64,000 nt of DNA. It comes from Hypomesus transpacificus. Its lineage: Eukaryota > Chordata > Actinopteri > Osmeriformes > Osmeridae. The stretch is taken from assembly GCF_021917145.1 (NCBI RefSeq), contig NW_025813772.1:62001-126000 (forward strand), written 5' to 3'. The notes below the pieces were generated by a model. That model saw only the letters and a list, made by a program, of their open reading frames with translations, had not been told where the DNA came from and searched no databases. Below are positions 41,430 to 54,000 of the stretch, piece by piece; the stretch's first letter is position 1; every line of letters begins with the position of its first letter. Both the position numbers and the translations under genes were made by a program.

Positions 41430-43340
41430 TGGGTCTGCATATTTCCCATACTATCCTGCTATGTATTCAGGAATGCTCACTCATATTCATCCGTCATCTT
41501 CCCCTCAGCTGACTAGATCTAAGCAGAGTCATCAGTTGAATGAATCAGTTCATCTACACATCTGTCTGTACATGAGATTCCGGAGTACAGCAGGACAGGC
41601 CTTAACACTACACAAACAATTGACTCGCGCTGCTCCATCGTGGCATTTTAAGCAGCAGCCTCATGCCATCATTCTATGCCACAACGAGTTTCTGCATACT
41701 GCTTTTTTTATAGCGCCGCAACAAGTGGGCAGTATGCATTGGGGTACTAAAAGCTTTAAAAAGTGCGGTCTTCACAGACAGTGAACACATGCTGAATTTG
41801 CGATTCAGCATATTAGCTTGTGCATACATCATACAGTACGGCTGTGAATGTCCCTATCGTCAGGGACAAAGAATCACCAGATCATCAGCGTACATCAGGT
41901 GGTTGATAATGGTGTTCCCAACCATACAGCCTGTTCTACAGTTGTTTAGCAGCTTTGATAGATCATCCATATAAATATTAACCCTTGAGCTGCCTTCGGG
42001 TCACATGACCCAAAGGTTCATAACGAACCATCGTTGTGTTTACCCAATTTGACCTGATACAACATTTTTCTTTTACCATTGCAATATGGGGGGTCTGAGA
42101 CCACCCAACGGTTAAAAGAAAATGCTTCACTTTGTTTTTGTATGCGGTAAAGTTGTCGCAATGCGACGGTGGGTCACAATGACTGATGGGTCAGAATGAC
42201 CCGAAGATAACACAAGGATTAAAAAGAACGGGGGGACAAAATGCTTCCCTGCATAACTCCTTTGCTTACATTGAATGTGGCAGATATAGAGTTACCCCAT
42301 CTAACATACATTGACTGATGAGCATACCAAAAAGCCAAGATTTTTACTAGATATTTGGGAACCCCTCTGTTGTGCAATTTGTTGAATAGCTTCTCATGAT
42401 TTACACAATCAAAGGCTTTAGATGCATCAATAAAACAAATAAAAAATGTGGAATTATGCCTGTTATACAAATCTAGGACCTCCTTTAAGGCACAAATACA
42501 CATATCCGTGCCATGTTTAGGTTTGAAGCCAAACTGGTTGTCAGAGGTCAGGGCAAACTGTTCCAACCTGTTCAGTATAATCCTCTCCAAGACCTTAGAT
42601 AAAATACTGGCCAGAGCTATAGGCCAGTAATTATCCAAGTTATTCATTTTTCCAGCTTTGTCTTTGATGATGGGCACTAATGTGACAGATCCAATAGAGT
42701 CAGGTAGAATACCGTGGATTAACAACCCAGTAAAACAAATAGCAATTAGGGGACAGAATGTTCTACTCCCAAGTTTTAAATGCTCCACAGATATCTTATC
42801 CATACCACATGCCCTATTACCTTTTAGCATCATAATTGCATCATATATTTCTTGAAGGAAAACAGTCACATCTTCATTACTATCAATGTTACCAACTGTA
42901 AATGAGTTACTTTTAACACAGTTAAACAGCTCATAATTTTCTGCCACAACTGAGTAATTCTTTCCCTCAATGTTCATTGGTAACAATGTTTTACAGTTAT
43001 TCATTCTCTTGATTTCTTTCCAGAAATCAAACAGGGCTATTGTATTACAGCTTCCTTGCAAGACAGTCAGACCTCATTGTTTTTTCATTCGTCTTAATGA
43101 GACATAGAGCATATTTCAATTTGCATTTGCATGTTTCTTATGTTCAAATATTGGACCATTTTTATGTCTGCCTGACTCAACCCATGCTTTGAAGGCCCTT
43201 CTTGCCTCAGCATGTATCTCTTCCACATAATCACTCCAGCCTGGCTGGATTGTTCAATAAACTTTTCACTGGTCTCTCCTGATTGTAATGAAAATAGTGA
43301 TGGCACTTTGCTAAAAGCATCCATTGAATTTCAAAGACAA
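41430..43340 (-). pseudogene. Degraded non-LTR retrotransposon (LINE) reverse transcriptase
   Basis: Minus-strand remnant of a LINE ORF2. From right to left: a pre-RT segment with frameshifts (near 43250-43020, 'RNEKTMRSD'-like text), then a 280-codon open part (43061-42219) with RT blocks 'NYWPIALASILSKVLERIIL', 'SDNQFGFKPKHGT', 'FICFIDASKAFDCVNHEKLF' and 'GVMQGSILSP'. Beyond the inserted MITE the catalytic block 'LMYADDLVIL' follows (near 41905), and decayed thumb-region text runs to about 41440. No endonuclease domain is seen, so the copy is probably 5' truncated. Frameshifts and stops make it inactive. I cannot fix the clade. Ends are approximate; no poly(A) tail or target duplication found. 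Confidence 0.88.
41978..42222. mobile_element. TTAA-flanked MITE (piggyBac-like) inside the LINE
   Basis: Bounded by TTAA at 41978-41981 and 42219-42222. Terminal inverted repeats: left CCCTTGAGCTGCCTTCGGGTCA (shown in parts: CCCTTG...CTTCGGGTCA), right its near-complement TGACCCGAAGATAACACAAGG. TTAA duplication is the mark of piggyBac-type insertion. About 240 bp, no coding capacity. It splits the RT coding sequence between the 'GSILSP' and 'YADD' blocks. Confidence 0.85.
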
Positions 43341-46300
43341 ATGCTGCTGTTGTTTCTTTATAATCATTGTGGAAGCTTCTTTTATTAATTATGAGAGCAA
43401 AAAACGATCTCTCATTGGATTTTCTTGGTTGAGATCCAATTTTATAGAGGTGAGCTTGGAGAATCAAGAAGTTCACGACAACTGACGTGGATAATAACAA
43501 AGAACAACAACCACGTTTTCTGCTCTACTATTTTAATAGAAAAACGTTTTTGAGTCAAAACGGAAAAAACACGCCTGATAAGCCTACCTAATGGCTCATT
43601 TATCTTGGTGGCTGTCAAAGTTCAACGTTTTGTTTAGTGACAACCATACATAGGTTTATGAATAGCATACTGTATTTCTCATTGTGTTGTTGCATCTCTT
43701 CGGGTGCACCAGTGAACGTGTGGGGGCTCTCTAAACACCCGTCCGTCCTCAGTGAGGTCAAGACGGACTGGGTCGTTTCGTTTCCAGCTGCACTCCAGCT
43801 GCTGACTCGCTGTGGGAGTCTCTGGCTCCAGCGGGGACGCACATTATCCACATCAGTCTCATGAGATTGCAGTTTGAATGCGTGGTGAAAGGAACCACAC
43901 AAAAACTCTCAAACACACGCATGAAGGACAAATGTAATGCTATCAAGCCTTGCCTGTTCCACAGCTCTACACTGCCACTCTCTGGACAATGGATGGATTC
44001 GATTCTTGTGATAAGATTGCAAAAATACAGCCAAGATAGCAAAGATAGTCTCTCTACCTCTTTGGAGAAATGGCAGAGACGAGAGAAAAGTATTTAGGAT
44101 TTAAATAGACACCTATATTCAAGTAACAGTAAATCTGTAAATCATAGTCAAACTGATAACAATGACAAAACTCTTTCAGCAGACTGTTGTCCCTCCTCAT
44201 TTACACAGCCTCCAGATCCTCCCGTTACTTGAGTAAGTGATTCTGGTTCTGGTTCTCAAACCGGGATCAAAGCAGGAGAAAGATGGAGAGGAAGGCCGGT
44301 TAGATGCAGAGATCCGTTGCATGTGTTTGAATCATCAGGAGTCCTTGTCAAAACAGCAGTGACTCACTCATTCTGGCCTCGGGCGTTGATAAGGATCTTG
44401 ATCATCAGTATGAAGGTGGCTGTAGAATGTTCCTGTTGCCTCATCTCAGGGTTTGTATTGTACCTGGAAGTGGCACAGCTGTTTGCAGGTATGTGTAGGA
44501 AGGGGGGGGGGGGGGGTTGCAACAGTGTATCATTCACAGGAAGTGGTTCTATGAATTCTGTGGTAAAATGAGTAACATCCTGATCTTTGATTGATTGCGT
44601 AGAAATGCATGGTACACCCACCTGCTCTGTGGTTAGACTTGAGCTCAGATTGAACTCTGACCCTCATAAATGAGCGACCGCACAAGTTGTTGTGTGTATT
44701 ATCTGCTTGGGTTCGTGGTTAGGGCGTCACATAAAACATTGGCACAGACAGTCATGGAGTGAACGTGTACACGGACAGACTCTGTTCAGCCACAGTGTTT
44801 AGTGTCCAGTAGATGGCAGTGGACTTGCAGAGAAGAGATGGGATGGAGTGGGAGGGAGGGACAGCAGGAGAAGACAAGAACGAGAGAGGGACGGTGGGAT
44901 GGAGAGAAGCAGAGTGGGAGGGGAGGGGGAGTGTTCATGAACAGAATCAAAGGTCATAGCCACACAGACAAGCCTCAGGCAGAACCACAGTGCCGTTTGC
45001 CTCCGTCTCCTGGCTGTCGCAGCCAATAGGAAACGTTTGGGACTGTGAGGTCGTATCCACAAGGGACCAACGGTGAGCCAGGTAACAAGAAATCGGGAAA
45101 ACAACCTGGGACCCGACACTTCCTGGAATTCTGATGGAACTCCATGTATAGTTCTTTCAGGATGAAATGATGGTTGATTCAACATTTCCACATTTGGATT
45201 TCCCTACATAGAAGATACAAGGCAGACAGAAACGTTTTTGTTTGATTGAATAGCACAAAGAAGCATACTAATCCCATTGCTTTCACCCTCTCTCACTGTC
45301 CCTTGGTCTCGCTGCCACTCATTATGCTTGTCCTTGGAAGCTCATCTGCTCGGAAAAAGCAAGAAGGATGGAGATAATCCGAGAGGATTGGAGAGGTAGA
45401 AGAGGATAGGTTCGAGAGGCCAGATGTTGCATGCCCACCCCTCAACAGGACACCTGCCTCGGGAAACCAGACCCCACCAGGCCTGTCTCCACCCTGACAC
45501 ACACACACCCACATACTCCTAAACTACATGTAGTAGTTACTACTTTTACACCATTACATTTTGCCAGGTTTTGTCTCCATTGAGTCTGGGACAGAGGACA
45601 ATCCCATGGCAGTTCTCCTTAGAGAACACTCACAAACCACCTCATTAGAAACGGCTGATTGTTAACATCCTGATGGCATGGCTCGTTAGGGTGCTCTAGC
45701 TCATTAGCGCGTTTCCCTGCAGATACAACCCACCTGCTCCAGGTCCAGGGCCAGGCTGAGCGCTCCTCTGTCCTGAGGCTGAGAGGAGCAGAGGAAGGCT
45801 GGGGAGGTGAGTAGAGGCCCCCCATGTGGAGGACTGAGCTGGTAGCTTGTGTGCTTGATCTCCTTATCGATGCACATTGTGCTCACCTCAGTCTTCATGG
45901 TGGAGATACATACACAAACATGATTGTAATATTAACGTTATGAATGATTCATTGTCTAGGCCCTGCCGGAAAATATGCTTGCCAGTGTTCGGTTAAGTGT
46001 GTGTGTTTAACAAGATTACAGCTCCTCTTTGTGCTTCCATGCGACAGTAGCTGGTGGTCTAGTCTGAAGGACGGCTCTGCTTTTGTTATTTAAAAGAATG
46101 ATCCTTTTTCTCTCCTGCCCCAGGAATTGGCTGCTGCATTTTCTTTTATCTATATATAAACCACTGTGACGTTGTTGCTCATTCCTCCCGGCCATCCATG
46201 TTTAAAACTATCACACACACACACGATGCAACTAATGTTTTTGTTCCATCAAAAGGGATTATCATTCAGGCCTTTGTCCAGAGATGCACTGTGAAACTCA

Positions 46301-46772
46301 ATTAAATATGCATTACGGTTTACATTTTAAAATGGGATTTACAGAATCCAGTCCACGCATGTGTCGTTTGTGTGAGATACACGAACCCGTAATGGCAAGC
46401 ATACCAACTGTTTCATTACATTTCTCATTTATTAATGACACCAAAAACAAATATCCCAGTGTAACTGTAAAGAAGTTAAATTCCTTTGGTGTTTGGTGCA
46501 CACAAAAAAGTAAGTATCTTTCAGGTGCCCAACAAAACAAAACCAGCACCTCTACTCGTTGACAAACGAATAAAACCACATGATTGACATTTTAAATACT
46601 AAATATCAAATAAATATGAAAGTAAAATTCAAAAGCAACCATTTCATATTCCATGTTCAGAGTGAGTCAGAGGAAAAAATGAAATGAGACAAAGACTGAG
46701 GCACAGACGTTAGAATCCACAGAGCTGGATTCTGGGCTGATAGAACGCACTAGGAGTGAATGAGAGGGGGTT

Positions 46773-46795
46773 GGGGGGGGGGGGGGGGGGGGGGG
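46773..46795 (+). repeat. Poly(G) tract, 23 bp
   Basis: Uninterrupted G run preceded by GGGGGTT. Read from the aif1l strand it is poly(C). Confidence 0.97.
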
Positions 46796-46987
46796 AGGAC
46801 GACGGGAGGAGAATGAAAAGAATGCACAAAATAAAAGAGCCAAAAAGGAAACGAAGCAATAAGATGAAGTAACAAGACGGCTACAACGGGCTGAAACAGC
46901 ACAACTGAGATTAGGATGTTATTCAACAGACGACAATCTGACACTGACTTCAATAGAGAAAGCGAACACTACCATAAACTACTTCTT

Positions 46988-47010
46988 AAAAAAAAAAAAA
47001 AAAAAAAAAA
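46988..47010 (+). repeat. Poly(A) tract, 23 bp
   Basis: Uninterrupted A run without an obvious retrotransposon body or flanking duplication. Confidence 0.97.
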
Positions 47011-48144
47011 GTGTATCCGACTCTCCTAAAAGGCCTTTGGTGCCTTAAGCTGCTAAGATGCCGCGCTGCATTTTAAACTGAGAAGAAAATAAGACAGTGG
47101 AAAGGTTTTAACAAATAAATAGACATCTTTATGGTGCATCTCCGCTTTCTACCCTTCAACAACCTAGCGTGTACGTGCTAGCTAGAGTATCATCTACTCA
47201 GGTTAGTCACCAATATCATCTTCAAAAGAAATGGACCTCTAAATCAACGATAATAAACACTAGTGAACAAACACCTTAAAAACGATTCTTCCCACATGAC
47301 AAAAGAACTTGATCACATGGTCTAATTGCTGAGGGAGTTTCTACCAGGGAAACTCGGGTCCCTTCTCCATTCTACCGCGGGTCAGTTCTGGCCCCATATT
47401 TAGGCACTTGGAAAGCGAGAGATTACAGACGACTCTGCGGACTGTCTTCGCTGCCGTACAGCTGTGCCTTGAATCAGATCTCTCCAAAAACCAACGTGTG
47501 CGCTGACCCTCAAAAACCCTGCGAGGACCGTTTTAGAGTGTGTGCGTTTTCAGACGGATATCTGATCCCTGCTGAAACCCACCTGACTCTGGAGGTCTGG
47601 GGAGCGGCTCGCTCGTCTGACACCGGACCTAGAGACAGCCAGCGGGCCAGACGGAGTCCTGGCAGTACGACATGTGACATCATATTCATCATGGACCACT
47701 GGTTAACTGTGCAACACGGGGACATCACTAACGAGAACGCGGGAAAACCAACGGTGTGACGTCACGGACCACGGCTGAAGTTGTTCTTTTTTTTTTGTGC
47801 TTGTCTCATCATTAGCATGCTACTTTCACACCCTAACTGATTTCACACGGTAACTGGGACACCGGGTTAGGGGGGTGTGGGGTGGGGGTCAAAGCAAACC
47901 CAACACCGTGTTCCCTAGAAACGTGTCCACAAACTCGCCTCACGTTGCCTAAACGGTTAATGCTACATTTGAAGTGATCCAAATAACAGTGGATATACTC
48001 ATTCACAATCACGTACCACTTTCTAACAGGTGAGCCGAGGGCTCAGTGCATCCCATTATGGACTACACTTACACGATCACTCGGGATACCACTAAACAAT
48101 CGTCATAACAACCACTCTGATCACAGGACGACCTGACGACGCCA

Positions 48145-48145
<1 letters not shown>

Positions 48146-48188
<43 letters not shown>
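48146..48188 (+). repeat. Poly(G) tract, 43 bp
   Basis: Uninterrupted G run flanked by GCCAC and CACACACA. A poly(C) run follows at 48358-48373. Confidence 0.97.
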
Positions 48189-48192
<4 letters not shown>

Positions 48193-48611
48193 CACATCGT
48201 CATGGTTACAGGCTTAGAAACGCTACAGTTACAGACCTCATCTCATCAATATCACCACCGATATAAATATATACATGTATGTACGGGTCATTAAAAAAAA
48301 GCTAACAAATCTGTTGTTACGTCTTCACAGCAAATATAGAACAGACAGAGTCTTACACCCCCCCCCCCCCCCCACCTCCTCCTCCACTTTTGTCTTCCAC
48401 AGGAAGGACATCCTCCCCCTCCACTGAGGTCTTCCTGGGGGTCCCGGGGTGAGACTGGGTAAGGCTATATACATGTCTCTCGCTCCCTCCCCCGCTCCCC
48501 ACTAAGAGCTGCTGCTGCGGCTGTTGTTCTTCAAGCTCTCCTGTGCCCCCTGGAGGTGTGGAGGTCAGTGCTGGCCAGCCCGTGGGGACGGAGGGGGGGG
48601 GACGTGGGGGC

Positions 48612-50955
48612 TTACGGAAGGCTGGTTATGTCCCGCTTGGGAGGGGGGCCGCCGGGTTTACAACTGGCCCCGTTAGCCTTGTCCTCGAAGATCATCACCC
48701 TGGGGAGAGGGGGCAGAAGAGGAGGGACATATGAGAGAGAGAGACGGACAGAGAGACACAGAGAGAAAGAGAGAGGGGGGAGATGGCTTGTTGAAGTCAC
48801 AGCGGCTACAGAACGATGGACGGAGTGCAAGTGAGTGTGTGTGCGTTTGACAGCAGTGCCAGTCTGACAGAGCGCGGCCCCAGCGTTGTTACCGCTGCAG
48901 TGCCAGGGTAGATTAAAGATGGCTGCCTTGTCCACTCAGTGTCCGGCCAAACAGGTCAGCACGGGACAGAGAGAGACACCCCGCTGGGATCAACAAGGGG
49001 CTTATGTCCCTAAACAGGACACTGATCCACACTGACAGAGAAGGACAGGGAGGGAGGGGATGGAGGGGTAGAAGGAGATCCTGAAGGGGAATTTGGTTAC
49101 AGCCACCCAGCAGAGAAATACAAATAAAAAAGGCCCAGGAAATGAACAAAAAAACGAAACGAAAAAGAGACAGAAAAGGCAGAGAGACAAAGGGGCAGAG
49201 ACCAAACCGAGAACGAGAGGATAGAGGCTGCAGAGTAGAGGAGTAGCAGACAAAGGCCGGCGAGGCGGTGAGAAGGAGGGATGGAGCCGACAGCTCTATT
49301 CAGAGGCCTTGTGGGACGTCTTTCCTTTCCTTTCCTGGTTAACCTCCTCAAAGCTCCCTAAGCCCTTAACGAGCTCTGATCCCATAGCGACCACACCGCC
49401 TCCCTCGGCAACTGCCATCGTGCAGTTTCCAGACTACATTACCCAGAGTTCTAGCTTCGCTGACCAAGATGCTGTCATGTTTCCCTGGTGCTGGCTGCTG
49501 CAACACATACATGCATGTTGGCTCACTGCCAGCGGGAACAGAAGTATGGTATTCCGGTATAATCTGCATGACCAAAAAGGAGAAATATAGTACACACTAT
49601 ACAAAAATACAGCCCCCAACACATATAAATACAAAATCTGCACCATCAAACAAGAAATACAGTACTGGTTCAATCTGGTATATAGTAACAGGTGTAATCT
49701 AGGATGAATCATTTAATTGTCAGGTAGCCATCTGACACATTAATGCCGTGATGGATTTTCCTGTGAGGAATACCTCAAAGTACCGTGCTGTGTTCTAGTT
49801 CTAATAAAGCTGCAGGTTGAAGGGCTACATCCCTAAACACAGGCTGGAGAGTGTACACCAAGATGTCACAGAAGTTTATACAAGGTGCAAGATGCAAAAA
49901 AACTTTCAAATGTTGTGCGTTTGAGCAAGAATGTGTGTGTGTGTGTATATAGTTTAGTCTGTGCTGGCACTCAAATGGTAAACCCAGGAAATGAACTTGG
50001 GCTTCCACATGGTCTGTTTGCAGAGTGTGTGACCCAAATAGTTTTCCTGCAATTACTGCAAAAATCTATTGTCCCTCTGCCAAACTCTTGGGCTAGTCTG
50101 AATCTCTCCCACCACCAGTCTCTCTCCCAGCAGTCTCTCCCTCTGGCTCTCTCCCACCAGTCTCTCCCACCATTCTCTCTCCCACCAGTCTCTCTCCCAT
50201 CAGTCTTTCTCCCACCAGTCTCTCTTTCCCCCACCCCCCTCCCAGTAGAAAAACATCACAAGACAAGGGTGCCTCTGTAGCTCTCCAAGACCAGACTGGA
50301 GGGTCTCCAATCACAGTGTTTCCCACACATAGACTAATTTGTGGCGGTGCGCCACAGAATCAACACCGGCCGCCACACATTGCGTATCGTAAACATTTTT
50401 TTTATAGCTATTTAGGTTAAAACACGGAGCATATTCGTTCAGCTGCATTTCTTTTCCCCCGCTCTCCCTCCGTCTCTCTGTTACTGATGCGTCTTTCCCA
50501 CATATGCACACAGTCACAACATCAGCACACGTTAGCAACAATGCATACAGTACATATGCCGTTCTAGTAAGACCGACAGCTATATCAGCGAGCCTTCAGC
50601 ATTAGTGCCGTAGCTAAAAGTCGAGGAAAGTTGAGGCTACTTTTCGCTAGGTACCTTACTCACATTTACATTTAGTCATTTAGCAGACGCTCTTATCCAG
50701 AGCGACTTACAGTACTCGAAGTTTCCCCTTCGTTCTTTTGGTGAGAAGTCTCAAGAGCTAGCTACTTACTCGGCGTCATGGAGCCGACCAGTTAAATAGT
50801 TGTTTAGCACTAGCGTTGCTACATGCATAATGCAGAAATGATATGTTAGTTGTTGTTAATTTGTGAAGGTGTGAATCATTTTGGATTAATATTTAATGTA
50901 ACAAATTATTAACAAATTAACTGTGTAACGAATTATTAACGAAGGAAATATTACG

Positions 50956-51001
<46 letters not shown>

Positions 51002-54000
51002 ACCCCCCCCCCCCGTCTGACAACCCCCACCCCTCCCCGCCACAATTAGATTTCTAATCTGTGGGAAACACTGAATCAGATGCAGACATTCAACACTGGA
51101 GGGGAGAAAGGTCTGAAAAGGAGTGGGAGTTAGTGTGTGTGTCACTTAGAGAGAGATGAGGCTAAAATTACCCCCACCCTCTTCCCAACTCACTTTCTCC
51201 CTCCCTCAACCCAGTAGTGTAAACAGACCATCATTCGATTCACTGTGACTGACTGTGCCAAAGAAAACACACCTGTTGGTTTCTAAAAGGACAGTTGGTG
51301 TGTTTGGGATCATTGAGAGATCTGTCAGGGTAAGGGTCCTGGTTTCACCCAGGCTACCTCCCCTAGGTCTGGCCCACTACCAAAGCTAACCAGCCACAAC
51401 GGAACCCCCCCCCCCCCCACACACACCCACCCAACCCCCCTCTTATCCGGTTCCTCTGCAGTGTCTCTCTGGGCACAGTGGGGCCCTTCAATAATCTTGC
51501 CGTCTGCTGGTTAGAAAGTGCTGACACAGACTTGTCTGTTCAATTAGACCAGGGTGCTGCAGATAGGCAGGGACTCCAGGGACCTGATCCTGGATCAGCG
51601 CCGGGAAACGCCGGGTAGCTACCGGCATCCCAACGCCGGGAGAAACGAGCTGTTCGCTAGTTACTATTCATGGAGTCTGTAACCATGGAGTCGGCATGTT
51701 TGGCCCCAAACCATGGGATAAGCGATGACATCACCTGCCTCCTTAAGACGTTGCTGACGCAGCAGAATGTGAACGCTAACCATTTGGGCCAAACAAACAG
51801 CCACTCTTAAAAACTGTCCAGACAGACGAGAACAGCAGGCAGCAACAAAGCATGCTACATGCAAAACCCAAATTATACCACACACACACACACACACACA
51901 CACTACAGGGTGAACCACGCCTGCCCAGATGACAGCACAACAGATGCAATCCAAAAGCAGTAGGTGGGCGGCAGTTGCAGCACGGGCCACACACACACAC
52001 ATACGAGGCTAACTTACAGCTTGAGGACGGCGGAGCGTTTGCCCAGCATCATCTTGACAAAGTCCCGGTAGTTGATGGTGTCGCTGCTGCCTCCCGTCAC
52101 CTCTGAGATCATCTTCTTCATCTCCAGGTGGGTCTTGGGGACGCCCAGCTTCTCCATCATCCTCTTCAGGCCCATCATGTCTGACGGCACACACACACAC
52201 ACACAAACTGTCAACACGTATGCAGACACACACTACCTCCCTGCAGACTGGACACATCCAGGACATTACTCAACTCCTGGCTGATTGACAAATCCCAGCC
52301 TTTGAGGGAAGGTTAGGTGTTAGACCAACAGCTATTCTGAGAAATGTTTGGCCACTAAAGCTAGGCTCTGGAGATGATGGAGCTGTCCCATAAGCCACTA
52401 AAAGGTAGTCGTTTGTGGAGGTGATTCAGCTGAGTGCTGGGCTGTTAAGAGGCCACGAGGTGAGGGACTGAGGCCAGGTGTAGGTGATACAGTATCGACG
52501 TTCACAGCAGCGACGTGGGCCTTTCAAGAGCTCCAGCCACCTCGCAGGCAGTAGGATTTGCAGCACTCCAGCATCACATATGGCGTAGCACTGACATCTG
52601 AGACTTAACTACAGCAGAGCATCCAAAGACAGGCAAACACACACACACACTAAAACCCCCACACACACACAGTAAAACCCCCACACACACACAGTAAGTA
52701 AAGTAAGTAAACATCCCTAATTACAGTTCTCACATAAGGCACAGGCAAGAGTTGCCTTCAGTACGGCATACAATCTCAGACACACAAACGCACAGTCACG
52801 CGCGCGCCGCAGAGATGAACAAACGGTAAACACACGCGCGCCAAGGTGAAATGACCCGTGTGTGGGCGGGCGATATCACTCACCTATCTCTCCCTGGTCG
52901 TTCAGGTCAAACTCGGCATACTTGTCTGCAAAGCAATCACAGGCCAGCACAACACAGTGAATGTAGGCAGGGGTTGATAAGACACTGGAGCCCGGCGGGG
53001 AGGTGGTGGGGGAGGGGGGGTGAGTCACACGGCATAACACCAGCCCCCTCTCCACTGCACTCTCTAACGTCACCCTCCCTCCTGACAGAGGGACCAACAC
53101 TTCTGGGACCGTGTCAGCAAGCATACACACACACACACACAAACAAACAAACAAACAGCTGATGATGACAGGTGTGTGTGTCGGCTAGCTAAGGGTCAGT
53201 CACAGGCCAAGCTGAAAGGGGGGGGGGGGGGGGTGAGAGAGAGAGGGGGAAGTAGGAGAAGAAAGGAGAGGGGGATGTGGAGAGCATCCGGTTCAAAGAC
53301 ACGAGTGAAGAGAGCTTCCACATGAGAGACTAAAAGACGAGAAGTCTGCAACCATGGCAACCAGTGATCACTGATTGAGGTCCCACTGGACTGTGGAGAA
53401 GAGGTAGGCAAAGTCTGTGGATGGATGTCTGCATCCTATTAAAAAACATGACAAAAACAAGAACTAAAAAAAAAATGTACTGTGGCATCTTTTGTCCTCT
53501 TCCTTCTACCTCTCTCCCTTTGTCTCTCATTCTCCTTATCCCTCTTCTCCTTCTCTTTCTGTATAGATCTTAGATCATTGGATTAGGCCTGGCTGCTTCC
53601 CCTATTACAATGGTGGCTCTGTGTGTGCGTGCATGTGTGTGCGTGCGTGCGTGTGAGAGAGAGAGGCCTTGAGCTCTGGAACTGTGTCACTGAGTGACCC
53701 CAGGGGCTGTGGGAGGAGACAAGGCTGACCTTGTTCATGAACTCGACACACACACACACGCACGCCGCACACGTCTCTGAGTGGGCCTCTTGTCGTGGAA
53801 CAGCCTGTCAATCATCCAGTCTGGAAGACAATCTCATCTAAACAAGTGATGTCCTCTTCCTGCCGCTCACTTTCTGCATTCCTTCATGTTCTCACTTTCC
53901 AGATTGGGAGGCCTCTCTCTATTCTTCTCCTCCCCCTCCCCTCCTCTCCCTTTTCCCTATTATGCTCTCAGTGTTGACGTGAAGGCCAAGTTCCTAATAC

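Larger units (their letters stand above)
43341..48611. other. Gene-free region; may include aif1l 3' UTR
   Basis: No coding exon recognised. Poly(G) runs at 44502-44516 and 46773-46795 and a 23-bp poly(A) at 46988-47010 stand out. The right-hand part should contain the minus-strand 3' UTR of aif1l; a minus-strand AATAAA (TTTATT at 46428-46433) is one possible end. Confidence 0.4.

Noticed and set aside
47469..47759. 96-codon plus-strand frame
   Set aside because: Opposite the probable aif1l 3' UTR, no recognisable domain and no splice context.
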